DNA of 64,000 bases from Paracoccus sp. S3-43. GTDB lineage: Bacteria > Pseudomonadota > Alphaproteobacteria > Rhodobacterales > Rhodobacteraceae. The notes under the pieces are model-generated. The model was given only the letters and a program-made list of their open reading frames with translations. It did no database searches and was not told where the DNA came from. The stretch is from assembly GCF_029027965.1 (NCBI RefSeq), contig NZ_CP119082.1, positions 3,085,001 through 3,149,000 of the forward strand, written 5' to 3'. Position 1 is the stretch's first letter, and every line of letters begins with the position of its first letter. This document shows positions 52,064 to 60,922 of the stretch, in pieces. The position numbers were made by a program, and so were the translations under genes.

Positions 52064-53105
52064 ACCCATGGTCGATCCGCTGGTCGTCGCCCCGAACCTG
52101 AAACGCCGCCTGTCGGGCGTCACCGCGACCGTGGTTCGCCTGATACCGGTGCAGGCGCGGATGATCGCCATCCGCGCCACCGGCCCCGGCCTGCCGCCCG
52201 AGGTGCCGCATATCCCGCTGATCCGGGCCGCGACGATGCCGCGCGACCGCTGGCGGGTCTGGCACGCCCGGCGCAACACCGAAATGGCCTTGGGCCTGAT
52301 CCTGCGGCGGATCCTGCGGCGGAAATACCGGCTGTTGTTCACATCGGCCGCGCAGCGCCGCCATACCGGCTTTACCAAATGGCTGATCCGCCGACAGGAC
52401 GCGCTTGTCGCCACCTCGGACAAGGCCGCCCGCTATCTGGACCGGCCCGCGACGGTGGTGATGCACGGGGTGGATACCCATGTCTTCCGCCCCGCGCCCG
52501 ACCGGGCGGCGCTGCGCCGCGACCTGGGGCTTGATCCCGACGCGGTGCTGATCGGCTGCTTCGGCCGGGTGCGCGCCCAAAAGGGGGTCGACCTGCTGGT
52601 CCGCGCCGGGCTGCGGCTGCTGCCCGACCGCCCGCGCGCGCAGATCATCTTCACCGGCCGCATCACCCCCGACAACCGCGCCTTCGCCGACGACCTGCTG
52701 GCCCGGATCGCGGCGGCGGGCCTGTCGGACCGGATCCGCTTCCTGGGCGAGCTGCCCTGGGACCAGGTGGTGCGCCACTACCAGGCGCTGGATCTGTTCG
52801 CCGCCCCCGCCCGGTGGGAGGGCTTCGGCCTGACGCCGCTGGAGGCGATGGCCTGCGGCGTGCCGACCGTCGCCGCCCGCGTCGGCGCCTATGAGACGCT
52901 GATCCGCGACGGCGTGACCGGCAGCCTGGTGCCGCCGGACGATCCCGACGCCCTGACCGACGCCCTGCGCCGCTGGCTGGACGACGATCCCGCGCGCCAG
53001 GCGGCGGGCCGCGCCGCGCTTGCCCATGTCACCGCGAACCACGCCATCGAGACCGAGGCCCGCGCCCTGGTCGCCATCTATCACGATCTTCTAGGCCGGC
53101 CATGA
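52056..53105 (+). CDS. GT4 family glycosyltransferase, LPS core (LpcC-like)
   Basis: The 349-residue GT-B fold enzyme has the donor-binding C-domain with 'IGCFGRVRAQKGVDLLVRA' near 168, 'FLGELPWDQVVRHYQALDLF' near 229 and the E-x7-E motif in 'EGFGLTPLEAMACGVPTVAA' near 255. The N-terminal half ('AQRRHTGFTKWLIRRQDALV') resembles rhizobial LpcC, the LPS core mannosyltransferase. It lacks a signal peptide and should work on the cytosolic membrane face. It overlaps its neighbours by 8 and 4 bp. Confidence 0.82.
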   Translation: MAEPMVDPLVVAPNLKRRLSGVTATVVRLIPVQARMIAIRATGPGLPPEVPHIPLIRAATMPRDRWRVWHARRNTEMALGLILRRILRRKYRLLFTSAAQRRHTGFTKWLIRRQDALVATSDKAARYLDRPATVVMHGVDTHVFRPAPDRAALRRDLGLDPDAVLIGCFGRVRAQKGVDLLVRAGLRLLPDRPRAQIIFTGRITPDNRAFADDLLARIAAAGLSDRIRFLGELPWDQVVRHYQALDLFAAPARWEGFGLTPLEAMACGVPTVAARVGAYETLIRDGVTGSLVPPDDPDALTDALRRWLDDDPARQAAGRAALAHVTANHAIETEARALVAIYHDLLGRP

Positions 53106-53716
53106 ACAAGCTGCGCTTCTATGCCGCCCGGACCCTGCGGGACGACGCGGCCATCGCCAGCCTTTCGGTCCCGCAGGCCGATCTGCTGGCCGAGCTGGCG
53201 GGCAAGACCGTCGCGCTGATCGGCAATGCCCGGTCGCTGGCCGAAACCCGGCACGGCGCGGCCATCGACGCCGCCGACCTGGTGATCCGCATCAACCGCG
53301 CGCCCATGCCCTCGGCCTACAGCCACGGCACCCGCACCGACTGGCTGGCCCTGGCGGTGCGGCTGGCCGATGCCGATCTGGCCCGCCTCGCGCCGCGCCG
53401 CGTCCTGTGGATGTCGCCCAAGCGCAAGCGGCTGGGCTGGCGCATCGCGCATGGCGAGGGCTTCTATCTGCATCCGCTGGCCGATTACCACGCGCTGAAG
53501 GACCGCCTGGCCGCCCCGCCGACCACGGGGGCGATGATGATCGACCTGGCGCTGCGGTCCGGCCTGGCCAGCCTGACGCTCTATGGTTTCGATTTCTTCG
53601 CCAGCCAAAGCCTGTCGGGCAGCCGCACCGCCGACCAGGTGCCCCATGACTTCGGCGCCGAGGCCGCCTGGGTCGCGGACATGCAGCGCCGGGACGGGCG
53701 GCTGATCCTGGCGTGA
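53102..53716 (+). CDS. GT29-like (sialyltransferase-fold) glycosyltransferase
   Basis: The 204-residue protein carries an L-sialyl-motif-like stretch 'KTVALIGNARSLAETRHG' with 'ADLVIRINRAPMP' (about 36-70) and a short-motif-like 'PTTGAMMIDLALRSGLASLT' with 'LYGFDFF' (about 140-166). Such GT29-like proteins occur in alphaproteobacterial LPS loci, though their sugar donor is mostly unknown. The 4-bp overlap with the GT4 gene supports a role in the same glycan. Confidence 0.68.
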   Translation: MNKLRFYAARTLRDDAAIASLSVPQADLLAELAGKTVALIGNARSLAETRHGAAIDAADLVIRINRAPMPSAYSHGTRTDWLALAVRLADADLARLAPRRVLWMSPKRKRLGWRIAHGEGFYLHPLADYHALKDRLAAPPTTGAMMIDLALRSGLASLTLYGFDFFASQSLSGSRTADQVPHDFGAEAAWVADMQRRDGRLILA

Positions 53717-53800
53717 CCGGCCCGCCGGACCCTTTCCCCTTCCCTTGCTGGCCTGCTTGCGCTAAAGCCACGCGACCGCCAGAAAAGGAGTCCCAAGGAG

Positions 53801-54823
53801 ATGGGTTACAAAGTCGTCGTCGCGGGCGCCACGGGGAATGTGGGCCGCGAAATGCTGAACATCCTGTCGGAACGCATGTTCCCCGTGGATGAGATTGCCG
53901 CGCTGGCTTCGCGCCGGTCGCAGGGCACCGAAGTCAGCTTTGGCGACAAGACCCTCAAGGTGAAGGACATCGAGCAGTTCGACTGGACCGGCTGGGACAT
54001 CGCGCTGTTCGCCATCGGCTCGGACGCCACGAAAATCCATGCGCCCAGGGCCGCCGCGGCGGGCTGCGTGGTGATCGACAACTCGTCGCTCTATCGCTAT
54101 GACCCCGAAATCCCGCTGATCGTGCCCGAGGTGAACCCGGACGCGATCCAGGATTACCGCAACAAGATGATCATCGCGAACCCCAACTGCTCGACCGCGC
54201 AGATGGTCGTGGCGCTGAAGCCGCTGCACGACCGCGCGCGGATCAGGCGGGTGGTGGTCAGCACCTATCAGTCCGTCTCCGGCGCGGGCAAGGAGGGCAT
54301 GGACGAGCTGTGGGACCAGACCAAGGGCATGTATGTGCCGGGCCAGGAGGTCGCGGCCAAGAAGTTCCAGAAGCAGATCGCCTTCAACGTGATCCCGCAG
54401 ATCGACGTCTTCCTGGACAGCGGCGATACCAAGGAAGAATGGAAGATGGTCGCCGAGACCAAGAAGATCCTCGATCCGTCGATCAAGGTCACGGCGACCT
54501 GCGTGCGCGTCCCGGTCTTCGTCGGCCATTCGGAATCCATCAATATCGAGTTCGAGGATTTCCTGGACGAGGACGAGGCCCGCGACATCCTGCGCGAGGC
54601 GCCGGGCATCCTGGTCGTGGATAAGCGCGAACCGGGCGGATATACGACTCCGGTCGAATGCGTGGGCGATTTCGCCACCTTCATCAGCCGCATCCGCCAG
54701 GACGTGACGGTGGAAAACGGGTTGAACCTGTGGTGCGTCAGCGACAACCTGCGCAAGGGCGCGGCGCTGAACGCCGTGCAGATCGCCGAGCTGCTGGGCA
54801 ACCGCGTGCTGAAAAAAGGCTGA
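53801..54823 (+). CDS. asd: Aspartate-semialdehyde dehydrogenase
   Basis: The 340-residue NADPH enzyme makes aspartate semialdehyde for lysine, diaminopimelate, threonine and methionine. 'VVAGATGNVGREMLNILSER' is the nucleotide loop, 'IANPNCSTAQMVVALKPLHD' near 126 holds the catalytic Cys, and 'VRVPVFVGHSESINIEFE' near 234 holds the substrate Arg and His. A doubled AGGAG site precedes the ATG. DedA follows 4 bp later. Confidence 0.97.
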   Translation: MGYKVVVAGATGNVGREMLNILSERMFPVDEIAALASRRSQGTEVSFGDKTLKVKDIEQFDWTGWDIALFAIGSDATKIHAPRAAAAGCVVIDNSSLYRYDPEIPLIVPEVNPDAIQDYRNKMIIANPNCSTAQMVVALKPLHDRARIRRVVVSTYQSVSGAGKEGMDELWDQTKGMYVPGQEVAAKKFQKQIAFNVIPQIDVFLDSGDTKEEWKMVAETKKILDPSIKVTATCVRVPVFVGHSESINIEFEDFLDEDEARDILREAPGILVVDKREPGGYTTPVECVGDFATFISRIRQDVTVENGLNLWCVSDNLRKGAALNAVQIAELLGNRVLKKG

Positions 54824-54827
54824 CCGG

Positions 54828-55427
54828 GTGTTCGACTGGATCACCGGATTCCTGAACGGCGGCGGGGCGTTGGCCATCGCCGCCCTGATGTTTCTGGAAA
54901 ACCTCTTTCCGCCGATTCCGTCGGAACTGATCATGCCGCTGGCGGGCTTCAACGCGGCGCGCGGCGGCACGCCCCTGTGGCTGGCGATCCTGGCCGGGGG
55001 CCTGGGATCGCTGGCGGGGGCCTGGTTCTGGTATCTGGCCGGGCGGGCCTTCGGCGCGCAGCGGATGCGGCTGCTGATCGCGCGCCATGGCCGCTGGCTG
55101 ACCCTGACCCTGTCCGAATTCGCCGCGGCCGAGGGATGGTTCCGCCGCCATGGCCGGGCCGTGGTGTTCTTCGGCCGGTTCATCCCGACCGTGCGCACCC
55201 TGATCTCGATCCCCGCCGGGATCGAGCGGATGCCGCGGGGGCAGTTCCTGCTGTTCACCGCGCTTGGCAGCTTCATCTGGTCGGGCGGGCTGGCGCTTGC
55301 CGGCTATCTGCTGGAAGACCGCTATGAACGCGTCGAATCCTGGATCGACCCGCTGTCCACGGCGGTGGTGCTGGGCATCGTCGCGCTGTATGTCTGGCGC
55401 GTGATCCGCTGGAAGCCCGACGCCTGA
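54828..55427 (+). CDS. DedA family membrane protein
   Basis: The 199-residue membrane protein has the DedA (SNARE-associated/VTT) signature 'ALMFLENLFPPIPSELIMPL' (about 19-38), 'GRAVVFFGRFIPTVRTLISI' near 104 and 'PAGIERMPRGQFLL'. DedA proteins act as lipid carriers or in membrane homeostasis, including undecaprenyl-phosphate recycling. The start is GTG at 54828, with AAAGG upstream inside the asd 3' end. Confidence 0.9.
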   Translation: MFDWITGFLNGGGALAIAALMFLENLFPPIPSELIMPLAGFNAARGGTPLWLAILAGGLGSLAGAWFWYLAGRAFGAQRMRLLIARHGRWLTLTLSEFAAAEGWFRRHGRAVVFFGRFIPTVRTLISIPAGIERMPRGQFLLFTALGSFIWSGGLALAGYLLEDRYERVESWIDPLSTAVVLGIVALYVWRVIRWKPDA

Positions 55428-55481
55428 CTGTGCATCGCCTCGTGCGGTCCACCACCCCGGACCGCGGGGCTTGCATTCCGA

Positions 55482-56129
55482 TCAGACGGCCGTCCAGCTT
55501 TTGCCGCCGTCGATCGCTTGGAACAGCGTCCCTTCGCTGATGTCGTGGACCAGGCCGTGCAGCGACATCTGCCCCCCTTCGACCGCCGCCCGGACAAAGG
55601 GGAAGGTCATCAGGTTCTCGATCGAGACCAGCACCGCTTCCCGTTCCAGGGCGGCGACCTGCTCGGCCTCGGGCAGATCCTTCACGCGGTCATAGCCGGG
55701 GCGCAGGATGTCCATCCAGCGGCCCACGAAACTGGTCTTTTCCTCAAGCTCGGGCGCCTGGCCGGAACACATCGCATGGCAGCCCGCGACGCCGCCGCAA
55801 TGGGTATGGCCGACGACGATCAGATGCGCCACCTTCAGCGCCTGCACCGCGTATTCGACGGCGGCCGAGGTGCCGTGCTGCAACCCGTCGGGCGCATAGG
55901 GCGGCACCAGGTTGGCGATGTTGCGGTGGATGAAGAATTCGCCCGAATCCGCCCCGAAGATGCTGGTGACGTGGACGCGCGAGTCGCAGCAGGAAATCAC
56001 CATCGCGCGCGGGCGCTGACCGTCGATGGCAAGGCGGCGATACCAGGCGCTGTTCTCGGCATAGGACGTGGCCTTCCAGCCGTGAAAGCGGCCCGCCAGA
56101 TATTGCGGCAGCGGACGGATATTATGCAT
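55482..56129 (-). CDS. Beta-class carbonic anhydrase
   Basis: The 215-residue zinc enzyme interconverts CO2 and bicarbonate. The zinc ligands Cys, His and Cys lie in 'VISCCDSRVHVTSIFG' (with the Asp-Arg dyad) and 'IVVGHTHCGGVAGCHAM'. Length and sequence fit the plant/prokaryotic type. AAGGTGAG precedes the ATG. A weak convergent hairpin (55444-55465) separates it from dedA. Confidence 0.95.
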   Translation of the reverse strand: MHNIRPLPQYLAGRFHGWKATSYAENSAWYRRLAIDGQRPRAMVISCCDSRVHVTSIFGADSGEFFIHRNIANLVPPYAPDGLQHGTSAAVEYAVQALKVAHLIVVGHTHCGGVAGCHAMCSGQAPELEEKTSFVGRWMDILRPGYDRVKDLPEAEQVAALEREAVLVSIENLMTFPFVRAAVEGGQMSLHGLVHDISEGTLFQAIDGGKSWTAV

Positions 56130-56269
56130 GGCTCACCTTGTCTTGTCCCGCCGCTTGATAGGTCGTGATTAAGGCAAATTCGAGAGATTTCTTCTGTCGG
56201 CGGCAAGCCTTTCTTCATGGCGTGCAGGCATGGTCGCCGGATCGACATGCAAGACAGAAGGCAAGGCAG

Positions 56270-56647
56270 ATGGCACAAATCATGGCGTTGGCCGTATCGG
56301 AACCGGTCCGGGTCGATTCCCGCCGCCTGGGCGACATCGTGACCGAACTGGGCGAAACAGCGGCGCAGAACGTCATCGGCCTGGCCCTGGAACAGCTGGC
56401 GGGCGCCCTGACCGGCGCCGACAAGGCCGTGAGGGCGGACGACCTGGCCGAGGCCGCGCGCCAATGCGATCTGCTGGCCCGGCTGGCCTGGCAGATCGGG
56501 CTGCTGTCGCTGGCGGGGGTGGCGATGGATCTGGGCTTTTGCGCCGACCGGCGCGAGGCCGTGGCCATCGGCGCGGTCCATGCCCGGCTGATGCGGGTGG
56601 GCAACCGGTCGCTGACGGCCATCTGGGATCGGGGCCACCTGGACTGA
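56270..56647 (+). CDS. Conserved hypothetical helical protein
   Basis: The 125-residue product is mostly helical and alanine/leucine-rich ('LGETAAQNVIGLALEQLAGA', 'QCDLLARLAWQIGLLSLAGV'). No motif is recognised. The segment 'LADLAWQIGLxxLAxVAxDL' style suggests a Hpt-like or helical-bundle fold, but no phospho-His motif is seen. The ATG at 56270 has AAGG upstream; earlier in-frame starts are poor. It is divergent from the carbonic anhydrase gene and 64 bp before the M17 peptidase gene. Confidence 0.65.
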   Translation: MAQIMALAVSEPVRVDSRRLGDIVTELGETAAQNVIGLALEQLAGALTGADKAVRADDLAEAARQCDLLARLAWQIGLLSLAGVAMDLGFCADRREAVAIGAVHARLMRVGNRSLTAIWDRGHLD

Positions 56648-56711
56648 GACGGGGTTGCGGGGGCGCATCCAGCCTGTAATCTCTCCCCCGACCGATCCAA
56701 GGACAGGCCCC

Positions 56712-58085
56712 ATGATCCCCGATTTCGCCCCCGATTCCGCCGATGCCCTGCCGCTTTGGGCGGTCTGGAAGGGCGACCCCCTGGCCGACCAGGCCGGACC
56801 CTGGCCTGCCGCCAGCGGCTTTTCGGGAAAGATGGCCGAGATTTGCCTGCTGCCCAACGCCTCGGGCGGGCTGGCCGGGGCCTTCCTGGGCCTGGGGGAC
56901 CGCGCGCAGGCCAGCCGCCACCGCTTCGCCCTGGCCCATGCCACGGCGCTGCCGCCGGGAACCTGGCGCGTCGCCCTGCCCCAGGGGGCCGACCCGAATG
57001 AGGCGGCCCTGGCGCTGCTGCTGGGCCAGTATCGCTTTTCCCGCTACAAGGGCGCGCCCTATGCCGGGCCGCAGTTCATCTGCCCCGAAGGCGCCGATCC
57101 CGCCCGGATCCGCGCCCAGGCGGCCGGAGAGTTCCTGACCCGCGACCTGATCAACACCCCGGCCAACGACATGGGGCCAAACGACCTGGAAGCCGCCGCC
57201 CGCGCCCTGGCGGACGAGATCGGGGCCAGCGTCGCGGTCACCACCGGCACCGGCCTTCTGGACGCCAACCTGCCGATGATCCACGCGGTCGGCCGCGCCG
57301 CCGAACAGGCCCCCCGCCTGATCGACATCCGCCTGGGCGACAGCGGCCCGCGCCTGACGGTGGTCGGCAAAGGGGTCTGCTTCGACACGGGCGGGCTGGA
57401 CATCAAGCCCTCGGCGTCGATGCTGCTGATGAAAAAGGACATGGGCGGGGCGGCCACCGCGCTGGGCCTGCTGAGGATGCTGGCGCTGACCGGCGCGGCG
57501 GACCGGATGCGGATCCGGGTGCTGCTGCCGGTGGTCGAAAACAGCGTCTCGGCCACATCCTTCCGGCCGGGAGACGTGCTGAAAAGCCGCAAGGGCCTGA
57601 CGGTCGAGGTGAACAACACCGATGCCGAAGGCCGCCTGATCCTGGCCGATGCGCTGACGCTGGGGGCCGAGGAATCGCCCGACCTGATGATCTCGCTGGC
57701 CACCTTGACCGGGGCGGCGCGGGTGGCGCTTGGTCCCGACCTACCGCCGTTTTATTGCGACGACGACGCCACAGCCGAGGCGCTGACCCGCGCCGCGATG
57801 GCAACAGCCGATCCCCTGTGGCGGATGCCCTTCTGGGACGGCTACGAATCGCAGATCGAGCCGCCGATCGCCGATCTGGACAACGCGCCCTCGGGCGGCA
57901 TGGCGGGGTCGATCACCGCCGCGCTGTTCCTGCGCCGCTTCGCCCAGGGGGCCGGGCGCTATGTCCATCTGGATATCTATGGCTGGCAGCCGGTGCTGGC
58001 GCCGGGCCGTCCCAAGGGCGGCCTCGGCCAGGGGGCGCGGGCAATCCTGGCGGCGCTGCCGCAGATCCTGCCATTCCTGCCATGA
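56712..58085 (+). CDS. Leucyl aminopeptidase family (M17) peptidase
   Basis: The 457-residue enzyme has the M17 catalytic domain: 'VGKGVCFDTGGLDIKPS' near 223 (metal Lys and Asp), 'KKDMGGAATALGLL' near 244 with catalytic Lys/Asp, and the diagnostic 'VNNTDAEGRLILADAL' near 303 with 'LATLTGAA'. It cleaves N-terminal residues from peptides in the cytosol. The canonical form has N-T-D-A-E-G-R-L, fully kept. It overlaps the NlpC/P60 gene by ATGA. Confidence 0.93.
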   Translation: MIPDFAPDSADALPLWAVWKGDPLADQAGPWPAASGFSGKMAEICLLPNASGGLAGAFLGLGDRAQASRHRFALAHATALPPGTWRVALPQGADPNEAALALLLGQYRFSRYKGAPYAGPQFICPEGADPARIRAQAAGEFLTRDLINTPANDMGPNDLEAAARALADEIGASVAVTTGTGLLDANLPMIHAVGRAAEQAPRLIDIRLGDSGPRLTVVGKGVCFDTGGLDIKPSASMLLMKKDMGGAATALGLLRMLALTGAADRMRIRVLLPVVENSVSATSFRPGDVLKSRKGLTVEVNNTDAEGRLILADALTLGAEESPDLMISLATLTGAARVALGPDLPPFYCDDDATAEALTRAAMATADPLWRMPFWDGYESQIEPPIADLDNAPSGGMAGSITAALFLRRFAQGAGRYVHLDIYGWQPVLAPGRPKGGLGQGARAILAALPQILPFLP

Positions 58086-58924
58086 CGCTGGACCGCCGCC
58101 TGACCCCCGCCACGGAACGCGTCGCCCTGGAAAGCCTGTGCGGGGTGATCGAACGGCCCGCCTATACCCCCGGCCAGGCCGCGCGGCTGATCGTGCCGCT
58201 GGCCGACCTTACGATGGCGCCCGATGGCCGCCGCGACCGGCAGGTCAATTTCGGCGCCGATGTCACGGTGATCGACACGCGGGGCGGCTGGTGCTTCGTC
58301 CAGGCCGCGCTGGACGGCTATTGCGGCTGGCTGCCCGCCGCCGCGCTGACCCGCGACCTGGCGCCCGTCACGCATCGGGTGACGGCCCCCGCGACCCATG
58401 TCTATCCCGCCCCGGACATGAAGCGGCCGGAACGGGCCAGCCTGTCACTCGGCGCGCGCCTGTCGGTGACGGGGACCGAGGGGCGCTTCGCCCGGCTGGC
58501 CGACGGCGGCTTCGTTCCGGTCCAGCATATCGGCGACCAGCCCGCGACCGACCCGGTGCCGGTCGCGGAAAGCCTGCTGGGCACGCCCTATCTGTGGGGC
58601 GGCAACAGCCGCTGGGGGATCGACTGTTCGGGGCTGGCGCAGGCGGCGCTGACGGCCTGCGACATCCCCTGCCCCGGCGACAGCGACCTGCAACGCGACG
58701 CCTTTCCGGCGGCCGAGGAGATCCGGCGGGGCGACCTGCTGTTCTGGCCCGGCCATGTCGCCCTGGCCATGTCGCCCGACCTGATGATCCACGCGACCGC
58801 CTGGGCCATGGCGGTGATCGTCGAGCCGATCGCCCAGGCCATCGCGCGGATCGACGCGCAGGGGGACGGGCCGTTCCTGGGGATCCGCCGTCCGCCTCTG
58901 GCGCAGCCCGCTGCCATGGCCTAG
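58082..58924 (+). CDS. NlpC/P60 family peptidase with SH3-like domains
   Basis: The 280-residue protein has two bacterial SH3-like modules (about 30-80 and 100-145). A C-terminal NlpC/P60 domain follows with the catalytic Cys in 'RWGIDCSGLAQAALTACDIP' near 182 and His in 'LLFWPGHVALAMSPDLMIHA' near 230. Such enzymes cut the D-Glu-to-diaminopimelate bond of muropeptides. No signal peptide is visible, and the overlap with a cytosolic M17 peptidase suggests joint recycling of cell-wall peptides. Confidence 0.9.
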   Translation: MTLDRRLTPATERVALESLCGVIERPAYTPGQAARLIVPLADLTMAPDGRRDRQVNFGADVTVIDTRGGWCFVQAALDGYCGWLPAAALTRDLAPVTHRVTAPATHVYPAPDMKRPERASLSLGARLSVTGTEGRFARLADGGFVPVQHIGDQPATDPVPVAESLLGTPYLWGGNSRWGIDCSGLAQAALTACDIPCPGDSDLQRDAFPAAEEIRRGDLLFWPGHVALAMSPDLMIHATAWAMAVIVEPIAQAIARIDAQGDGPFLGIRRPPLAQPAAMA

Positions 58925-58952
58925 ACCGCGCCGGAACAAAGGAGACGCGGCC

Positions 58953-59831
58953 ATGTTCACCGTTTCGCTGATCGCATCGCCCCTGCGCGCCAACCTGACG
59001 CATCAGACGGCGCAGGCCCTGGCCGACCGCTGGGGAGGCGGGCCGGTCCGCTGGCTGAACCCCGCGATCGCGGCGGAATTCGACCTGGCCGGCAGGCCCG
59101 CCGATTTCCAGGACGCCTGGGCCGACCTGCACGCCCAGACGCTGGATCTGGCGATCCAGCCGGCGCAGGGGCGGCGCAAGCAGATCCTGCTGGCCGACAT
59201 GGATTCCACCATGATCGGCCAGGAATGCATCGACGAACTGGCCCATGTCGCGGGCGTCGGCCCGCGCGTGGCCGAAATCACCGCCCGCGCCATGAACGGG
59301 GAACTGGATTTCAACGGCGCCCTGACCGAACGGGTGTCGCTGCTGACCGGGCTGAAGGACAGCGTGATCGCGGATGTGCTGGCCTCTCGCATCACGCTGG
59401 CCTCGGGGGGGGCGGAACTGGTGGCGACGATGCGCGCGAACGGCGGCTATGCGGCGCTGGTATCGGGCGGCTTCACGGCCTTCACGCAGGCGATTGCCGA
59501 CCGGCTGGGCTTTGACGAACACCGCGCCAACACCCTGCTGGCCGAGGGCGGGCTGCTGACCGGCCGGGTCGGGATGCCGATCCTGGGCCGCGAGGCCAAG
59601 GTCGAGGCGCTGCAATCGATCGCCGCGGCGCGCGGCCTGACACCGGCGGATGTGATCGCGGTGGGCGACGGCGCGAACGACCTGGGGATGATCCAGCTTG
59701 CCGGAACCGGGGTCGCGCTGCACGCCAAGCCATCGGTCGCGGCCCAGGCGCAGATCCGCATCGACCACGGCGACCTGACGGCGCTGCTGTATTTGCAGGG
59801 CTATTCCGCGCGCGATGTCGTCACGGGCTGA
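58953..59831 (+). CDS. serB: Phosphoserine phosphatase
   Basis: The 292-residue HAD-family enzyme makes serine from phosphoserine. The nucleophile motif 'LLADMDSTMIGQECIDELA' is near 77, motif II 'ALVSGGFTAF' near 168, and motif III/IV 'VIAVGDGANDLGMIQLAGTG' near 239. The first 70 residues are an ACT-like N-domain. AAAGGAG precedes the ATG. Its 3' end overlaps the convergent flavin oxidoreductase gene by 11 bp. Confidence 0.95.
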   Translation: MFTVSLIASPLRANLTHQTAQALADRWGGGPVRWLNPAIAAEFDLAGRPADFQDAWADLHAQTLDLAIQPAQGRRKQILLADMDSTMIGQECIDELAHVAGVGPRVAEITARAMNGELDFNGALTERVSLLTGLKDSVIADVLASRITLASGGAELVATMRANGGYAALVSGGFTAFTQAIADRLGFDEHRANTLLAEGGLLTGRVGMPILGREAKVEALQSIAAARGLTPADVIAVGDGANDLGMIQLAGTGVALHAKPSVAAQAQIRIDHGDLTALLYLQGYSARDVVTG

Positions 59832-60822
59832 TCGCCAGCACCGTCTCCGCCGCCGGACGCGCGACGCTGGCGGCGGCGCCCGTCCCCGCCCAGAACGCGC
59901 CATAGCCGTCGTTCCCCCGCGCCTTGGCGGCGGCGTTCAGCGCCTTGCCGATGTCATAGGCCATCGGATAGCCCGCCACGGCCCGGTCGTCGATGGCGGT
60001 GAAATCATTGACCAGGCAGCGCGCCGGACGGCCCGAGATCGCCCGCGTCATCGCCGTCTGCCCGCCCGACAGGGCGGCGCGATGGGCGGGCGGGGTCGCG
60101 GCCTCGGGCGCGCGCAGGAAGGCGGTGCCGCATTGCACCGCGACCGCCCCCGCCGCCATCGCCGCGCGCGCCGCCGCCCGGTCCATGATCGCCCCCGCCG
60201 CGACCACCGGCAGGCCCAGCGGAACCAAGGCCCGCACAAGCGCCGGATGATCCAGCCGGGCGTCCGGCCCGTCGGGCTGGAAGATGCCGCGATGGCCGCC
60301 CGCCTCCCAGCCCTGGGCCACCATCACGTCGAAGCCCGCATCACGGATCGCCCGCCCCTCGTCGACCGAGGTCGCGGTGGCCCACAGCCTGCACCCCGCC
60401 CCTTTCAGCGCCGCGATCTGGTCGGGCGCGGGCAGCCCGAAATGGCAGCCGACGATGGCGGGCCGTTCGGCCAGCAGCGCCGCCAGCATCGCGTCATTGC
60501 CGCGGAAACTGGGATAGATCTCGGACAGCGAGGCGGGCGGCTCTGCCCCGAAGCGGGCAAAGACCGGGCGAAGCGCGTCGATCCAGCCCGCCTCTCGGGC
60601 CGCGTCGCGGACAGTCGGGGCGTGGCAGAACAGGTTCACGCCGAAGATCCGGTCGGTCCCCTGCCGCGCCGCCCGGATCGCCTTGCCCGCCGCCGCCGCG
60701 TCCAGGGCGCCGAAGGCCAGAAACCCCAGGCCCCCGGCATTGCAGACCGCCACCGCCAGTTCCGGCGTCGAGGTTCCCGCCATGGGCGCCTGCACCACCG
60801 GGTGTATCATGTCATCGAACAT
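59821..60822 (-). CDS. Nitronate monooxygenase-like flavoprotein
   Basis: The 333-residue TIM-barrel FMN protein belongs to the NMO/2-nitropropane dioxygenase family. Class-I motifs are 'HPVVQAPMAGTSTPELAVAV' with 'NAGGLGFLAFG' at the N-terminus, 'DVMVAQGWEAGGHRG' near 180 (with the active His) and 'PVVAAGAIMDRAAARAAMAA' with 'GAVAVQCGTAFL'. It probably oxidises alkyl nitronates such as propionate-3-nitronate or reduces quinones. AGGAG precedes the ATG. Confidence 0.9.
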   Translation of the reverse strand: MFDDMIHPVVQAPMAGTSTPELAVAVCNAGGLGFLAFGALDAAAAGKAIRAARQGTDRIFGVNLFCHAPTVRDAAREAGWIDALRPVFARFGAEPPASLSEIYPSFRGNDAMLAALLAERPAIVGCHFGLPAPDQIAALKGAGCRLWATATSVDEGRAIRDAGFDVMVAQGWEAGGHRGIFQPDGPDARLDHPALVRALVPLGLPVVAAGAIMDRAAARAAMAAGAVAVQCGTAFLRAPEAATPPAHRAALSGGQTAMTRAISGRPARCLVNDFTAIDDRAVAGYPMAYDIGKALNAAAKARGNDGYGAFWAGTGAAASVARPAAETVLAISP

Positions 60823-60840
60823 CGGCCGCTCCTGTGTTTT

Positions 60841-60895
60841 GCCTTGGCGCAAGTATCCCACGGGGGTCCGGGGGTGTGAAACCCCCGGCCTTCGC
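60841..60895 (-). repeat. Hairpin plus GGATAC(T)T motif, copy C
   Basis: On the minus strand a CCGGGGG-TTTCACA-CCCCCGG hairpin is followed by ACCCCCGTGGGATACTTG and GCCAAGG. The order and spacing match the element at 63353-63405. It lies about 20 bases upstream of the nitronate monooxygenase start. Confidence 0.55.
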
Positions 60896-60922
60896 CGCTT
60901 TACAAAACCCGGCCAAAGGCGC

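Noticed and set aside
50885-52423. 512-codon minus-strand open frame
   Set aside because: It is antisense to the MFS and glycosyltransferase genes and is arginine/histidine-rich without motifs.
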